A stretch of 64,000 nucleotides of DNA from Phylloscopus collybita (Eukaryota; Chordata; Aves; Passeriformes; Phylloscopidae). Below are positions 51,588 to 62,169 of this stretch, piece by piece (position 1 is the first letter of the stretch; every line of letters begins with the position of its first letter). Under the pieces are notes generated by a model. The model searched no databases. It saw nothing but the letters and a program-made list of their open reading frames with translations, and was not told the DNA's origin. The translations under genes and the position numbers were made by a program. The stretch spans positions 33,466,001-33,530,000 of the forward strand of contig JAJNNQ010000137.1 of assembly GCA_027886175.1 (NCBI GenBank), read 5' to 3'.

Positions 51588-53264
51588 ATGGAGGAGTAGG
51601 CTTTTTCAAAGAGGGAGAAGGGTTTAAGAGAGAGTTTATGAAACTCTCTTCCCAGAAGTCTGATGCTCTAAGAATGGTGCATACTGGCAAGAAGAAAATA
51701 AGAGAGGAGTCAGAAGTAGGAAGTGGGTATTGTCCTCTTAAGTATGAAGAAACAGCTTTGAGGGCTATCTAGTGTTTCAAGCACTATTGATGTTAGTGAC
51801 TGACTCTGGTATATTTTAAAATGTATATTCTTTATCTGTGAGAATTCTGCAGTCTCTAGAACCTCCTTTCCTTTTGAGCAGTAAATTATATGTTCCCAGA
51901 ACAGTCTGTGTTAACAATCTGTGTTTGAAATGAGGAGGATCCAGCAGTTGCCTTCACTGTGGACAGAAACCTAGTGACGTAGGGATGTCTTATTTCTAAT
52001 CTTAGATCAATTCAGTATCACTTGCAGAGACGGGAATCCAAGAAATGCACAGTGCATACAATCCAACTTCGTATTAAAATATAAAGTTTCCTGGGATGTG
52101 CTTATTGCTGTAACTTTGAGTGGATCTTGTATACTTAAAGGAGGCAGAACCTCCTTATTTTCTTTGTCATTTTTTATTTTCTTTTTCTTACCAATGGCAG
52201 TGGTGAAAACATCTTTTCTTTCTCAGATACAATTATGTGTTGGGTATTTTGCTACTTCATTTGACCAGGTGCAAGTCCATCCTGCATGATGGATGCATGT
52301 CCCCTTCTCTGAGGCAGCTCTCCACTTGTCCTCTGTCTCTGTCCCTAGAAGACAGTGGGAATGAAGCTTGCATCTGAAGAAAGGGGTGATTTGTGGAAAG
52401 ACTACAGTGAAACCCACCCACAAAAAAGGCCAAAGGCAGGTGTGAGAGCAGCAGGCTACGGTAAGTGCCCTGTGCCAGGCTCCCAGGCTGCCTTGTCCTG
52501 AGGCACTGCAGGTGAAGCTGGGCTACAGCCTCCCCCCTCACTGTGGTCTGCCCCTCATGGCTTGTCCCAAGTGCAGTCAGAGGTTAGTGGATATGGCCAG
52601 CAAACATCCTCCAAGAGCAAGAGCTGTGGCACGGCATGGCAAGTAAGTGACTTTGGCGGCACAGATGCAGTTGCACTCAGCAGTGTGTGAAGAGACGTTC
52701 GTGCCATCATGAAGTCAGGTCATGCACCACATCATTGGTGTGTACAGGAGGACACACGGACTGATGGACTAATCTCCCACATCCCCCTTCCCAATTTACT
52801 GACACTTGAAGTGAAGGATGACCTCAGGGGGCAGCCTGAAAAGCCCCTTAAATACATACACCAAAGACTTTAACACAAATCATGTCCCATTTCATCAGAG
52901 GCTCTGCAGTGATGTGCATGAGGAAGCACTGTAGGGTTGTATGGGTCCCAGTTGTTGCTTGCCTGCAGAGGAACTGGATGTGATTTTGATCCATGCAAAT
53001 CTAAGACTTCATCAGAAATACTTGGTTTCCAGCTTTCAAAATATACCATCTGATTACACGAAGTTGTCATCTGTAATGTTGTGTTTCTTCATTCTCATCC
53101 TTGTCTTATTATTGTGCATCCTCTTTCTTGACAGCAAGTGTTGTGCTTAAGAATCTAGGGGGATAAATGTCTCGAGACGGGAGGCTATTGAAATTACTTG
53201 AAATTTATTTCTCATCATTTTTTTCTTAAGGAAAAAAAAGGACACAGCTTCCCCAAACACTGGG
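51588..53264. other. Intergenic region with no supported gene
   Basis: Short open frames only; no repeat family recognised. Confidence 0.6.
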
Positions 53265-53640
53265 AAAAACCAGACTTGTCAGTTTAACTTCACTAAAGGG
53301 AAAAGACTCTGAAACTCTTTTAAGGAATCAAATGGGGAACACTTGGAAAAGCAGAGCTTGATTAAAGACAGCTAACATCAATTCACGGAAAGGAGATCAT
53401 GCCTAACTAATTTGTTGGAATTCTTTGAGGAAATTACTGCCCTGGTAAGGAAGGGGAAAGGATATTATAGACTCCGTTTTTCAGAAAGCATTTGACAACA
53501 TTCTCCACTGTTGGTTAAAATGTCTAAGGTCTGAAGTCATGGAATAGAAGGACAATGAGCATATTGGACTGAAAACTGGCAAAAGAGAGGGAAAGAAAGG
53601 GTAACTATGAATGGGAGCCTTTCACTTTAAAGAGGGGGAT
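53265..53640 (+). mobile_element. Ancient CR1-type LINE fragment (RT region)
   Basis: Wording such as 'gagatcatgcctaactaatt', then 'ttggaattctttgagg' and 'ttcagaaagcatttgacaac' follows the CR1 reverse-transcriptase region in order; the corresponding peptide pieces are NSLRKLL and FQKAFDNILH, matching the conserved F-x-K-A-F-D-x-V-x-H block. The copy is full of stops and indels, and it resembles the older amniote CR1 type more than the young avian copies elsewhere in the window. Confidence 0.65.
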
Positions 53641-54968
53641 GTAAGAAGGATCAGAGAAGAAACCACATTTGGAATTTGAAAACAAGACTTTCTAAGGTTA
53701 ACGAAGACACTCCTGAAGCTTGGGAAATACAATTAATATTGAGGAATTAGGCAGACAGTCTGAGAAAGAAATGTTTTACCACAGTATCTTGGAGAGCAGG
53801 TAGAAAGAGGAAGACTTTCCTGACTGCTGTGCTAAAAAAATCTCACAAACCTTGAGCAGTAATACTTGTTAAATTCCACAGACACAGAAAAAGACACAGA
53901 CTTTCACACTGCAGATACTAAAGATGACTCACCTTTCTCTTCCTCATGTTAATGATTGCTCTCAGGCACTTAAATCTTGTGTTTTTAAGAATGATCTTAC
54001 CATGTGCAACTGCATGCAAGTATTATTTTTTAAAGTCTTCTTGTAAGGCAAAAATTTCACTTCAGGTTCATCTTATCTCACTAAATAGCATAGCAAAAAT
54101 GGTTCTGCTTTTGAGTCTTTCATCTGGGAAAAAAACAACTGCTGCTACTTCATGCTAAGGGCTTCTAAGTTATTATGAGCAGGAGCACTTCACTCTCCTG
54201 ATTACACTGTGCTTGGACAGGAAGCAATAGCTGAAGTGTTGTGATTACAAAACTACTTCTGATGGCTTTAATGTACATGGGAGAATGTACCTTCTTCTAT
54301 CAGTGAAAGCTTTAAGTTAGGAAGTTTTTGTCATACACAGAGAATTTATTTCATTAATAGAATCTTACAAGCCTCCATTTTTCTACAGAAATTGATTTAG
54401 TGTGTGCCCTTGGAAGCATCATTGTTTTTCTCTGTTTCCTTTCTTTCCACTTCAAAGTACAAAAGGCACTAGTGAATTTTGCTTTGTTTGGTTTTTTACA
54501 TACTTAACTGACCAGAAGGAAACAGGATATCCAGCAGTGGAACTACACCAGGAAAATACATAAATTCATCAGCATGTCTTACTGTTTGTCTTCTTGGGCA
54601 GATCTTTTTCCTCTTGTCTGCATCTGTCTGGGGATATTTATATATGTGTAGGATGGAATTTGTCACCAAAATAAGTATTTCCCTGCTCTTCCCTTCCCTC
54701 CCCAGCTCCAATTCTTGCTTGTTTGAAGCACTGAACTCTCCTGACTCCTGCCACTCTGGTGGCTGGATGACAATTTTTAGTACCTTTGTATTTTTTTTAA
54801 TGTTTACTCATTTTCAGAAATAGTCCTGTCATTCTTCCCTCTGATTTGAAGCATAATTAACTTCCATGAGCTCCAAGATGACCCTTCTGTCCTGCACATG
54901 AAAGCAGTTTTCATTGTCACTCAGAAATAGCAGAAGGCAGAGATGACCCTTTTTGACACCAATATACA
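53641..54968. other. Intergenic region with no supported gene
   Basis: AT-rich and non-repetitive, with no supported features. Confidence 0.6.
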
Positions 54969-55104
54969 GTTGTGGGTGTTTTTGGGGGGGTTTTTTGTGG
55001 GTTTTTTGTTTGTTTGTTTGTTTTTGTTTGGTTGGTTGGTTTTTGTTTTGTTTTGTTTTTGTTTTTGTGGTTTTTTGTTGTTTTTGTTTTTGTTTTTGTT
55101 TTTT
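54969..55104 (+). repeat. 136-nt tract of only G and T
   Basis: From 54969 to 55104 there is no A or C. Units of GTTTG, GTTTTT and GGTT are mixed with G7 and GGG runs. A G-rich cap (GGGGGAGGGGGG) follows at about 55107-55118. The minus-strand open frames across it encode only Lys/Thr/Gln/Asn/Pro repeats and are artefacts. Confidence 0.97.
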
Positions 55105-55118
55105 CAGGGGGAGGGGGG

Positions 55119-58100
55119 CGTTTCTTTTTGCAATACAGTAGATCCTCTGTGTTGCTTCCTTTATAAGCCAAAGAAAGTCCCACATGTAGGAAATAAATTG
55201 TTACAGCAAATTCAGTAGTATCAGAAAGTAGAAATAGAATACACATATTTTATTTTAACCCTGGACCTTTTGCTGATAGTACAAAAGCTGGACTAGAGAA
55301 ATTCTGAACATTAACCCTGTAATCTTTGAAACACCATCTTGCCTCAGTCCTTCCTCTTACATTAATTTTCTTCTGATGCTTTTTTGGCAGCCTTTGTAGT
55401 ATTTTCCCCTAATACTATACTGCAACTCCAAGCATCTTCTGGGGAGAGGGAAATCTTTTCAACAACAATTTTCATCTACTCTAAGCAGATCTCCCTAAGC
55501 TATTTCTTACTAATTTCTGCATTGTCAAAAGGTCTCCTCTCCATGCCCTTGGGCTGATTATTAATAGACACGATAACAAAAGTATAATCCTACTCTAATT
55601 ATTTTTTATTTTCAGGCGAGGGAAGGGGGAAGAATTGTGTATTTTTGAATGTTAACTGTTGTCTCTCCTCTTATCTGGTTAATTGGATTGTGGCAATGTC
55701 TGACTGGATATCCTGCCCAGAGGTGATTTAAAATTGGCAAATGTCAAGAATATTTTTTTTACTTAATGCTGGAATGTCAGCCTTCTCATATAAATTATGG
55801 TGGTTGCTCTTCTCTCAATGACATCGGTATTATATATTCTTGGACAAATACCTCCATGGCTATAAAAGCTAGAACTATGTGATTTCACTACAACGCAGGA
55901 AATAATCTTCTACCAGCCTTATCACTCTGGCTCTGCAAAAGTCCATTGGTAGCTGGCCAGTTTTAAAGATGACACCATCATGCTTACTTCCCGCACTTAG
56001 CTCTGAAGAGCTCTGCCTGGCATATTTTCAAAACAAATCTTGGAAAGTGCACAGAGAAATGCTTTCTTTCTGGAGCAAGTCCTCCTAACTACACAGCTGC
56101 CAATTGCACCTACAGGGCTCTTGTGCTTTTTTTACCCTTCTTCTCCCTCATTTTCAGTTATCATTTGTCCTAGCCTAGAAGCGCTCACCTCTGTCCATCC
56201 CAGCCCCAGCTGTGAGATGCAGGACAGGGAAAAGACAGGAATTTTGAGACAGGGGCTGGTATGGGGCAAGCAGTTGTTCCCACAGCTCAGGGTGCTCTGC
56301 ACAGGTTGGTACCTGTGGTGTTGACAACCTGTAAAAGTCAAAGTCTTTGAGCTGAGCAAACTAAACAGCAGTGAACACAGAAAGACAAAACAAGAAAGAA
56401 GGAGTAGTGATTAAAGAGGTGGCAAGGCCACTTTTGTGATGAGGGTATCATCAGGCAGGAAAGATTTTTCATTGTGGGAGAGGCCATTTCTTGGCTCTCC
56501 AGAGGTCAGAGAGCAAAAGGATGGTCTATTCTTTCAGGGCAGTGGCCTTGGAAGGGATTCCTGTATGATGAGGACCCAAGGGCAGTGGATAAGAGCAAGT
56601 ACTTTCATGAGCCTTTAGCGATGGCTGAACTCAGAAACACTTCAGCTCTACTGACACAGGCATAGGGCAGGAACCAGGGCTCTCCAGGGCTCTCCAGCAG
56701 AAAGACAACTGACATTGAAACAGTAATTGTGTGGGAGTCTAAGACACAGATTTGATTTCTCTTGCCAGATGTCATTGCTAAATGATTTGGCAGCTTTTAG
56801 TTTAATTGCATCAAGAAGTATTTTTTACAATACTCTGGTATCCTTCATGACACTAGAGGTTGTTTGTTGTTGTCAGGGTACCTCTTCAGCAAAGGAGGTC
56901 TGTATCTTTTGTTTTCTGAATCTTTTGTTTCAGGTTTGTATGATTTCTCGGTTTTGTATCAAATTCAACAAGGAGAAAAATGTTGCAGTGATTTAAAGGA
57001 GATCACACAGGTAGATTTTGCTTGGAGTGGAGAAGGTGACTGCACTGTGCTTGGTCAAGCAGGACAGTTCTTGGCACTGCCAGAACACCTCATGCTATCC
57101 CGGTTCTTGTGGATGTGGTTCGTTTATTATTTTGCCTGTATTCAATAAACTTCTGTTAATCCTGTCCAAATAAATTCAGAGAGCTTTGAATACAACATAA
57201 TATTAGATAGAGACAAACCTTTCCCTTTTTCATCAGGGAATCTGAGAGCTCTTTGTTATGATTTCAGAGAATTAAAGCTTCACAGTATTTCCAAATTATA
57301 CCTGGAGGAATTATTTCCCTTAAGCTGAGTAAGCAGAAAGATGGATGTCCCTCCTCGTGTTAGGGTTGGGATAATGGACCCAGTGACTTGGCAGCTGGGG
57401 CTCCAATAAGAGTCTCCTTGTTCTCATGTCCACTGGCTCTCTGATGGCAACTGGCCCTAGGCATCCTCTGATGTGCCCTGAGAGATGCAGAGTGTACTTG
57501 AGAGCACCAGTCAAAGCCTGGAAAAGGGATCTGGAAAGAAATAGGCGACACTAACAAAATGGTAGGAGCTGCTGTATTTTGTGAGTTGTTTTAAATAAAG
57601 AATCCATTTTAATCCTACTGGCCTCTTGCCTGCTTGCTTCATTCAAAATAAAACACACACTCCAGAAAATGATTTTACACAGCCCAGCCAAGTTTCTGGT
57701 AAAGGCTCCAGACATCCATAATTCATGAGCAAGGAGGGGTGTGGATATTTTGTGGGAACCACATCCTCTGTGAACAAGATAATTTTCATTTGCTGATTAC
57801 GTTGTGTAAACAATATGCTTTTAGGATTTAGAGATACAGAACTGTGCATCTAGCAAAGTGAAAATGTTGTCTCATATGCTGAAAGAAAAATAATTAATCC
57901 AAAGCCTCTGAGTTAACAACAAATATTAAAAGGAGGAGTATGTTGTCCTTCAAAGGTTACTTCACCAAATTTTAATTTCTGCTACATATCTTTTAGCTGT
58001 TGAACAATCCAGATGCTGTTCAAGTTGCAAAATACTTGCACTTTTCATTATTGTGGATGCTGTGGCAAGGTTTGAGTGTTTTAAACCATTCAGAATGTTT

Positions 58101-58213
58101 ATAGCTGAAAAATGACAGTAAATTGAAATGTCTGACCAATTTATGCTTGACAGAATAGTATTGTGAAAAGGACACTGGATAGCCAGTGGTTTTCCTCATG
58201 TTCATGGGTTTTG
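55119..58213. other. Intergenic region with no supported gene
   Basis: No gene or family repeat was recognised. 55640-55760 and 57955-58260 are AT-rich, complex and free of repeats, so they are reasonable places to look for conserved non-coding elements. Confidence 0.6.
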
Positions 58214-58242
58214 ATTCCATATGCTAATATGGAATTCCATAT
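58214..58242. repeat. Nested palindromes of ATTCCATAT / ATATGGAAT
   Basis: ATTCCATAT (58214-58222) pairs with ATATGGAAT (58227-58235) around GCTA; the same ATATGGAAT half also forms the perfect 16-bp palindrome ATATGGAATTCCATAT (58227-58242). Three copies of one 9-mer motif thus alternate in orientation. Confidence 0.95.
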
Positions 58243-58582
58243 ATCTAATCCCAAAGATACATAAGTGTTACATAAAATTCCTATAATCTGTACAATATGA
58301 TAATCTTTTTATTGGATGTAACTGGTTCTCAAGAGCATAACTAATTGCCAAGCATGATTGCCAAAGTATGCTGCATTTCTACCTTCAAAGCTCTACATGC
58401 TTTTTCTACAAAAGCACTTGAATATGATTTCTTTGTCCTAACTCTGCTAAATATCAAAACATGCTTCCCAAAGCTTATTTCCCAGCTCTCACCTAAACAT
58501 AAAGATGTCAGGATCTGTGACCACTGAAACTCTGCCCTTTATGTCTCTCTTGTCATTCTCAGAGGATGCCTCCAACGTGTAT

Positions 58583-59550
58583 AACCAAAGGTGCTTCTCC
58601 TCAAAACTGCTTCCCAGCAGGTCAGCCCCCAGCCTGTGCTGATGCAGGGGCTTATTCTTTCCTAGGTGTAGGACCTGCAGTTGCCTTTGATGAACTTCAG
58701 ATGGCTCTTCTCTGCCCATCTCTCCAACCTGTCAAGATCCTTCTGGAGGACTCACAGCACTCTGGCCAGTGCTGTATTGGCCAGCATTGTGGGGTATTGG
58801 CCACTGCTCCCAGCTCTGTGTTGTCAGTGGACTTGCTGCTGAGGAGGCCTCTGCTCTTTCATCCAAGTCATTAATGAATAAGTTAAACAATACTGGGCCC
58901 AGTATTGAACCCTGAGGGACACCATCAGTGACAGGCCTCCAACCAGACCCCGTGCCACTGATTGCAACCATCTGGGATCTGCTGTTCAGCCACTTCTCAA
59001 CCCACCTCACGGTCCACTTATTCAGTCCACACTTCCCGAGTTTGCCTATAAGGATATTTTGAGAGATGCTGTCAAAAGCCTTGCTGAAGTTGAGTTAGGC
59101 AATACTCACTGCTCTCCCCTCACCCTCTCAGGTAGTTGTTCATTGTAGAAGGTCATCAGGCTGGTCAAACATGATTTACCTTGAGTGAACCTGTACTGAC
59201 TATCCCTGATCACCTTCTTGTCATCCCTATGGATGTAGTTTCCAGAATGAAGCACTCTATAACCTCTCCATAACCTTTCTAGGAATTCAAGTAAGGCTGA
59301 CTGGCCGGCAGTTCCCTGAGTCTTCCTTCTTGCCCCTTTTGAAAATCAGAGTGACCTTTGCTTTCTTTCAGTCCTCATTCACCTCTCCTGATCTCCATGA
59401 CATTCCAAAGATGATGTGAGTATCCTCACTATGGTGTTCACCAGCTCGTTCAGCACTCATGGGTATAATATCCTGTCAGGGCCTTGGAATTGAGTTTGCC
59501 TGGATGTTCCCTAAGCAAATCCCCTTGACCAAGGGCAGATCATCACCTCG
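58583..59550 (-). mobile_element. CR1 LINE ORF2 fragment (RT domain), minus strand, lacks 3' end
   Basis: The minus strand reads MRWVEKWLNSRSQ, then SGTGSGWRPVTDGVPQGSIL and GPVLFNLFINDLDE, an unmistakable CR1 reverse-transcriptase block. Further 3' it gives HQHRLGADLLGSSFEEKHL, matching the downstream ORF2 wording. On the 5' side, homology reaches the region before the RT, near 59550. The usual F-A-D-D catalytic box is degraded to S-T-D-N-like residues, and frameshifts are present, so it is dead. Similarity stops at about 58583, well before the CR1 C-terminus and 3' UTR, which is unusual for a family normally truncated at the 5' side. Confidence 0.93.
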
Positions 59551-61772
59551 TGGTGGTTTAAGAAGACTGTGAACTTCCGTCCTTAGATCTCAATACCTTT
59601 TTTTCTAGAAACTATCCAGACAGAGGCCACTTCACCTTATGGAGATGTATAAATGGACCAAATAGATGTGATTAATTCCTGGGCATTTATAGAGACAAAC
59701 CATGACAGAAAGCAAAAATTATTTGGGTTCCACCTGGTTTATTGTGATTAACCATAGTGCATAGCTTGCTGTGGTGAAAGACTCGATGACAGGCTGCCAG
59801 TTTTGTTGGACCTCTGGTTTTAGCTTCCCTTGTACCCTTGGGGATACTGAGGAGATTTCAGCAGGACTTCTTGAGTGCTATCCTAAGAATCCTAAGGACA
59901 GCAGGAAGAGTGAGGCTGTGGGAGATGACATCTGAGCTCCAGAGGAGGGTAGCATCAAACTGGGATCTCACTGTGCAGTGGCTTCCTTGACCAAGGCAGG
60001 GCATGTAGCAGGGTGAATTGATGCCCACAAGGACCCTGCTTCCTACAGCAAGACATTTATACTTTTCCCATGGTGTGGAGACTTCCCTTCCTTTTTCATG
60101 GTAGGACTAGCAGTAAAAGCTACCTGAGCAAAGAGAACTAGAGTGTTCAGAAAAACACATTTACAATGGGACCTTTCCAAGGTCAGCATTTTTAGAGCTG
60201 GATATGCAGAAAAAGCATTAAACAAGGACAAATACAGCCATTTATGAAAGGTGTATTTTGTATGCAACTGGCATTAGGAGCTCTGTGGCTGGGACTCAAG
60301 GATATTACAATCACAGGAGAAGGCTAACCTACTTCTTTAAGAGTCAACAGCCATTTATTCAAACAGAATAAGAAAATTAGCTGCAGCTCTCTCCAGCCTG
60401 AAGCCATTGTATTCCCCAGCAAACTCCTGAGTAAGGGAGATAAATTTACACAGAAAAGAGACCAAGGAAAAAAAATCCTGTACCTTACACAGACATGCAT
60501 ATTGAGCAGAAGTAGAAATGGAGATTTAAATCATGCTTGATGTCTGCAGTACTTTATTACACACTAGCTAATGGGAAAATGAAAGAAATAAGGTGCCTGA
60601 TTCATTGACCCAGCTGCAAGTAAAGGACTTCCCCACACCTGAGGGAACAGGAAATTCATTTTTAAGACTGCATTGGGGATCATTCAGCTGGTTTTAACCC
60701 CAGTCCTTTGGTATTTAAACTGCTCCTAGACTGGACATTAAAGCTTTTAAGGAAAAGACTAATCTCAAATTTTCAGGCAATGGACAAGAAGTGTCTGAAT
60801 TTTCTCAAGATGGGGATATATGCTCTACCTGGAAATATGTGTATGGTGGCAACAGGTGAAATACAGCGGCACAAATGGAAGAATTGTATGGAGTGATCTA
60901 TTTTGCACTCAGAAGTGTGAAATTTCCAGCTTGCCTTAATATGAGTATGCATGATATGTGTGTTGCAGAGGTTTGGGACAAAGAGCTGTGCACAGCACCA
61001 GTGTACAGGGTCAGAAGTAGGAAGCTGGCTCTCAACCCTTGTGGCTTGGCCTGACCTAGAGGTGACTTAGATAACAACAACATCAAGAAACTCAGGATGC
61101 TGCTGTTATCAATTGTCAGAAGTCTCCCACTGGCAATTGATAATCTGTGTCCTACATGGGGGCAGGTGCTGCAGCCAGGGGTAGAGGCTTGGCCAGAATT
61201 ACATATAGAAGGAGCCAGGATGCCTGGATGTGACCACTTGCTTCAAATATTTGCTTCAGTCTCGGTTTCTCCAGCTTTCACTTTTATAGCACAAATCCCC
61301 AAAGTCCCTGCTCCATATTTATTCCTTCCTTGGCAAAACCATGATCAAATTAGTGGAAGTTTTGACTAAGGAGAAGTCAAATTTATACCCTGGTCCTTGG
61401 CCACCTGAGGATATGTATGTGCTGGTGTGAGGAAAGGGAGGGGGGAAATGGGACAAAAGGATCATTCATGGTTACTCCCAGCCTTGGACCCACACTCCTA
61501 CAAGGAGACTGGTCGTGCCAGCAGCCTCCATGTCATTGTGAGCACAGACACACAGACGCTGCCCTGAAGCCAGAGGCCTCAGTGGTTTGGCCAAGATGAT
61601 TCACACAGACATGGTGTCCAGGTCTATTTGTCTGAAACCAATCCTTTGCATCATCATACAAAGGGGGTGGCTCTGGAGGCAGTCACCTTCCCAAAGCTGC
61701 TTCCTGATATTTCCCTGCTTTGTAGCATCATGTGCATGTCACAACCTTCAAAGAATGAGGCTGTCACAGGGT
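59551..61772. other. Intergenic region with no supported gene
   Basis: No gene, RNA or repeat family was recognised; short open frames only. Confidence 0.6.
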
Positions 61773-61776
61773 GGCC
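61773..61776. repeat. Left 4-bp target-site duplication (GGCC) of the solo LTR
   Basis: GGCC directly precedes the LTR end TGTCACAG and is matched by GGCC at 62166-62169. Confidence 0.7.
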
Positions 61777-62165
61777 TGTCACAGCACAACAGAAAAGAAA
61801 CGGTACTCACACACACTGAGATGTCCAAGGCAAAAAAGGGGGAAGTTTATTTACAGACCTCGATATTTATAGAATTCCAACAGTGACCACGGATTGGATG
61901 AAGAAAATCTTCCTCTCCAACCACACTGGTCAACCCAACAGTCCATCAACAGTCTCCTCCTTATGAGAAGAATGTAAATATGAAAGGACAGTTACAACAA
62001 CAATAGGTTGTTTATGTGAAAATTGTGAGAAACTCCATTACAGAAAGTAAACAATCAGAAGGCTGAAGTAGAACTTTAAAAAAGCAGAGAAGAACAGAGA
62101 AAACCCAGGGAAACAGTGGCCCATATCACCCCCTGGCTACTGGGGACCAATGGTCCAGCCTCACA
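61777..62165 (-). mobile_element. Solo LTR of an endogenous retrovirus, 389 bp, minus strand
   Basis: Read on the minus strand the element starts TGTGAGGCTGG and ends GCTGTGACA, so it has the TG...CA ends of a retroviral LTR. It carries a TATAAATA box (complement of 61864-61871) and, twelve bases later, AATAAA (complement of 61846-61851). GGCC flanks both sides, giving a 4-bp target duplication, which would fit ERV1-like integration. There is no internal coding sequence on either side, so it is a solo LTR left by recombination. The family name is not assigned. Confidence 0.85.
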
Positions 62166-62169
62166 GGCC
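62166..62169. repeat. Right 4-bp target-site duplication (GGCC) of the solo LTR
   Basis: GGCC directly follows the LTR end CTCACA and matches 61773-61776. Confidence 0.7.

Noticed and set aside
54829..55246. Overlapping Lys/Thr/Gln/Asn-rich and Phe/Val-rich open frames
   Set aside because: Translations of the G/T-only tract on the two strands.
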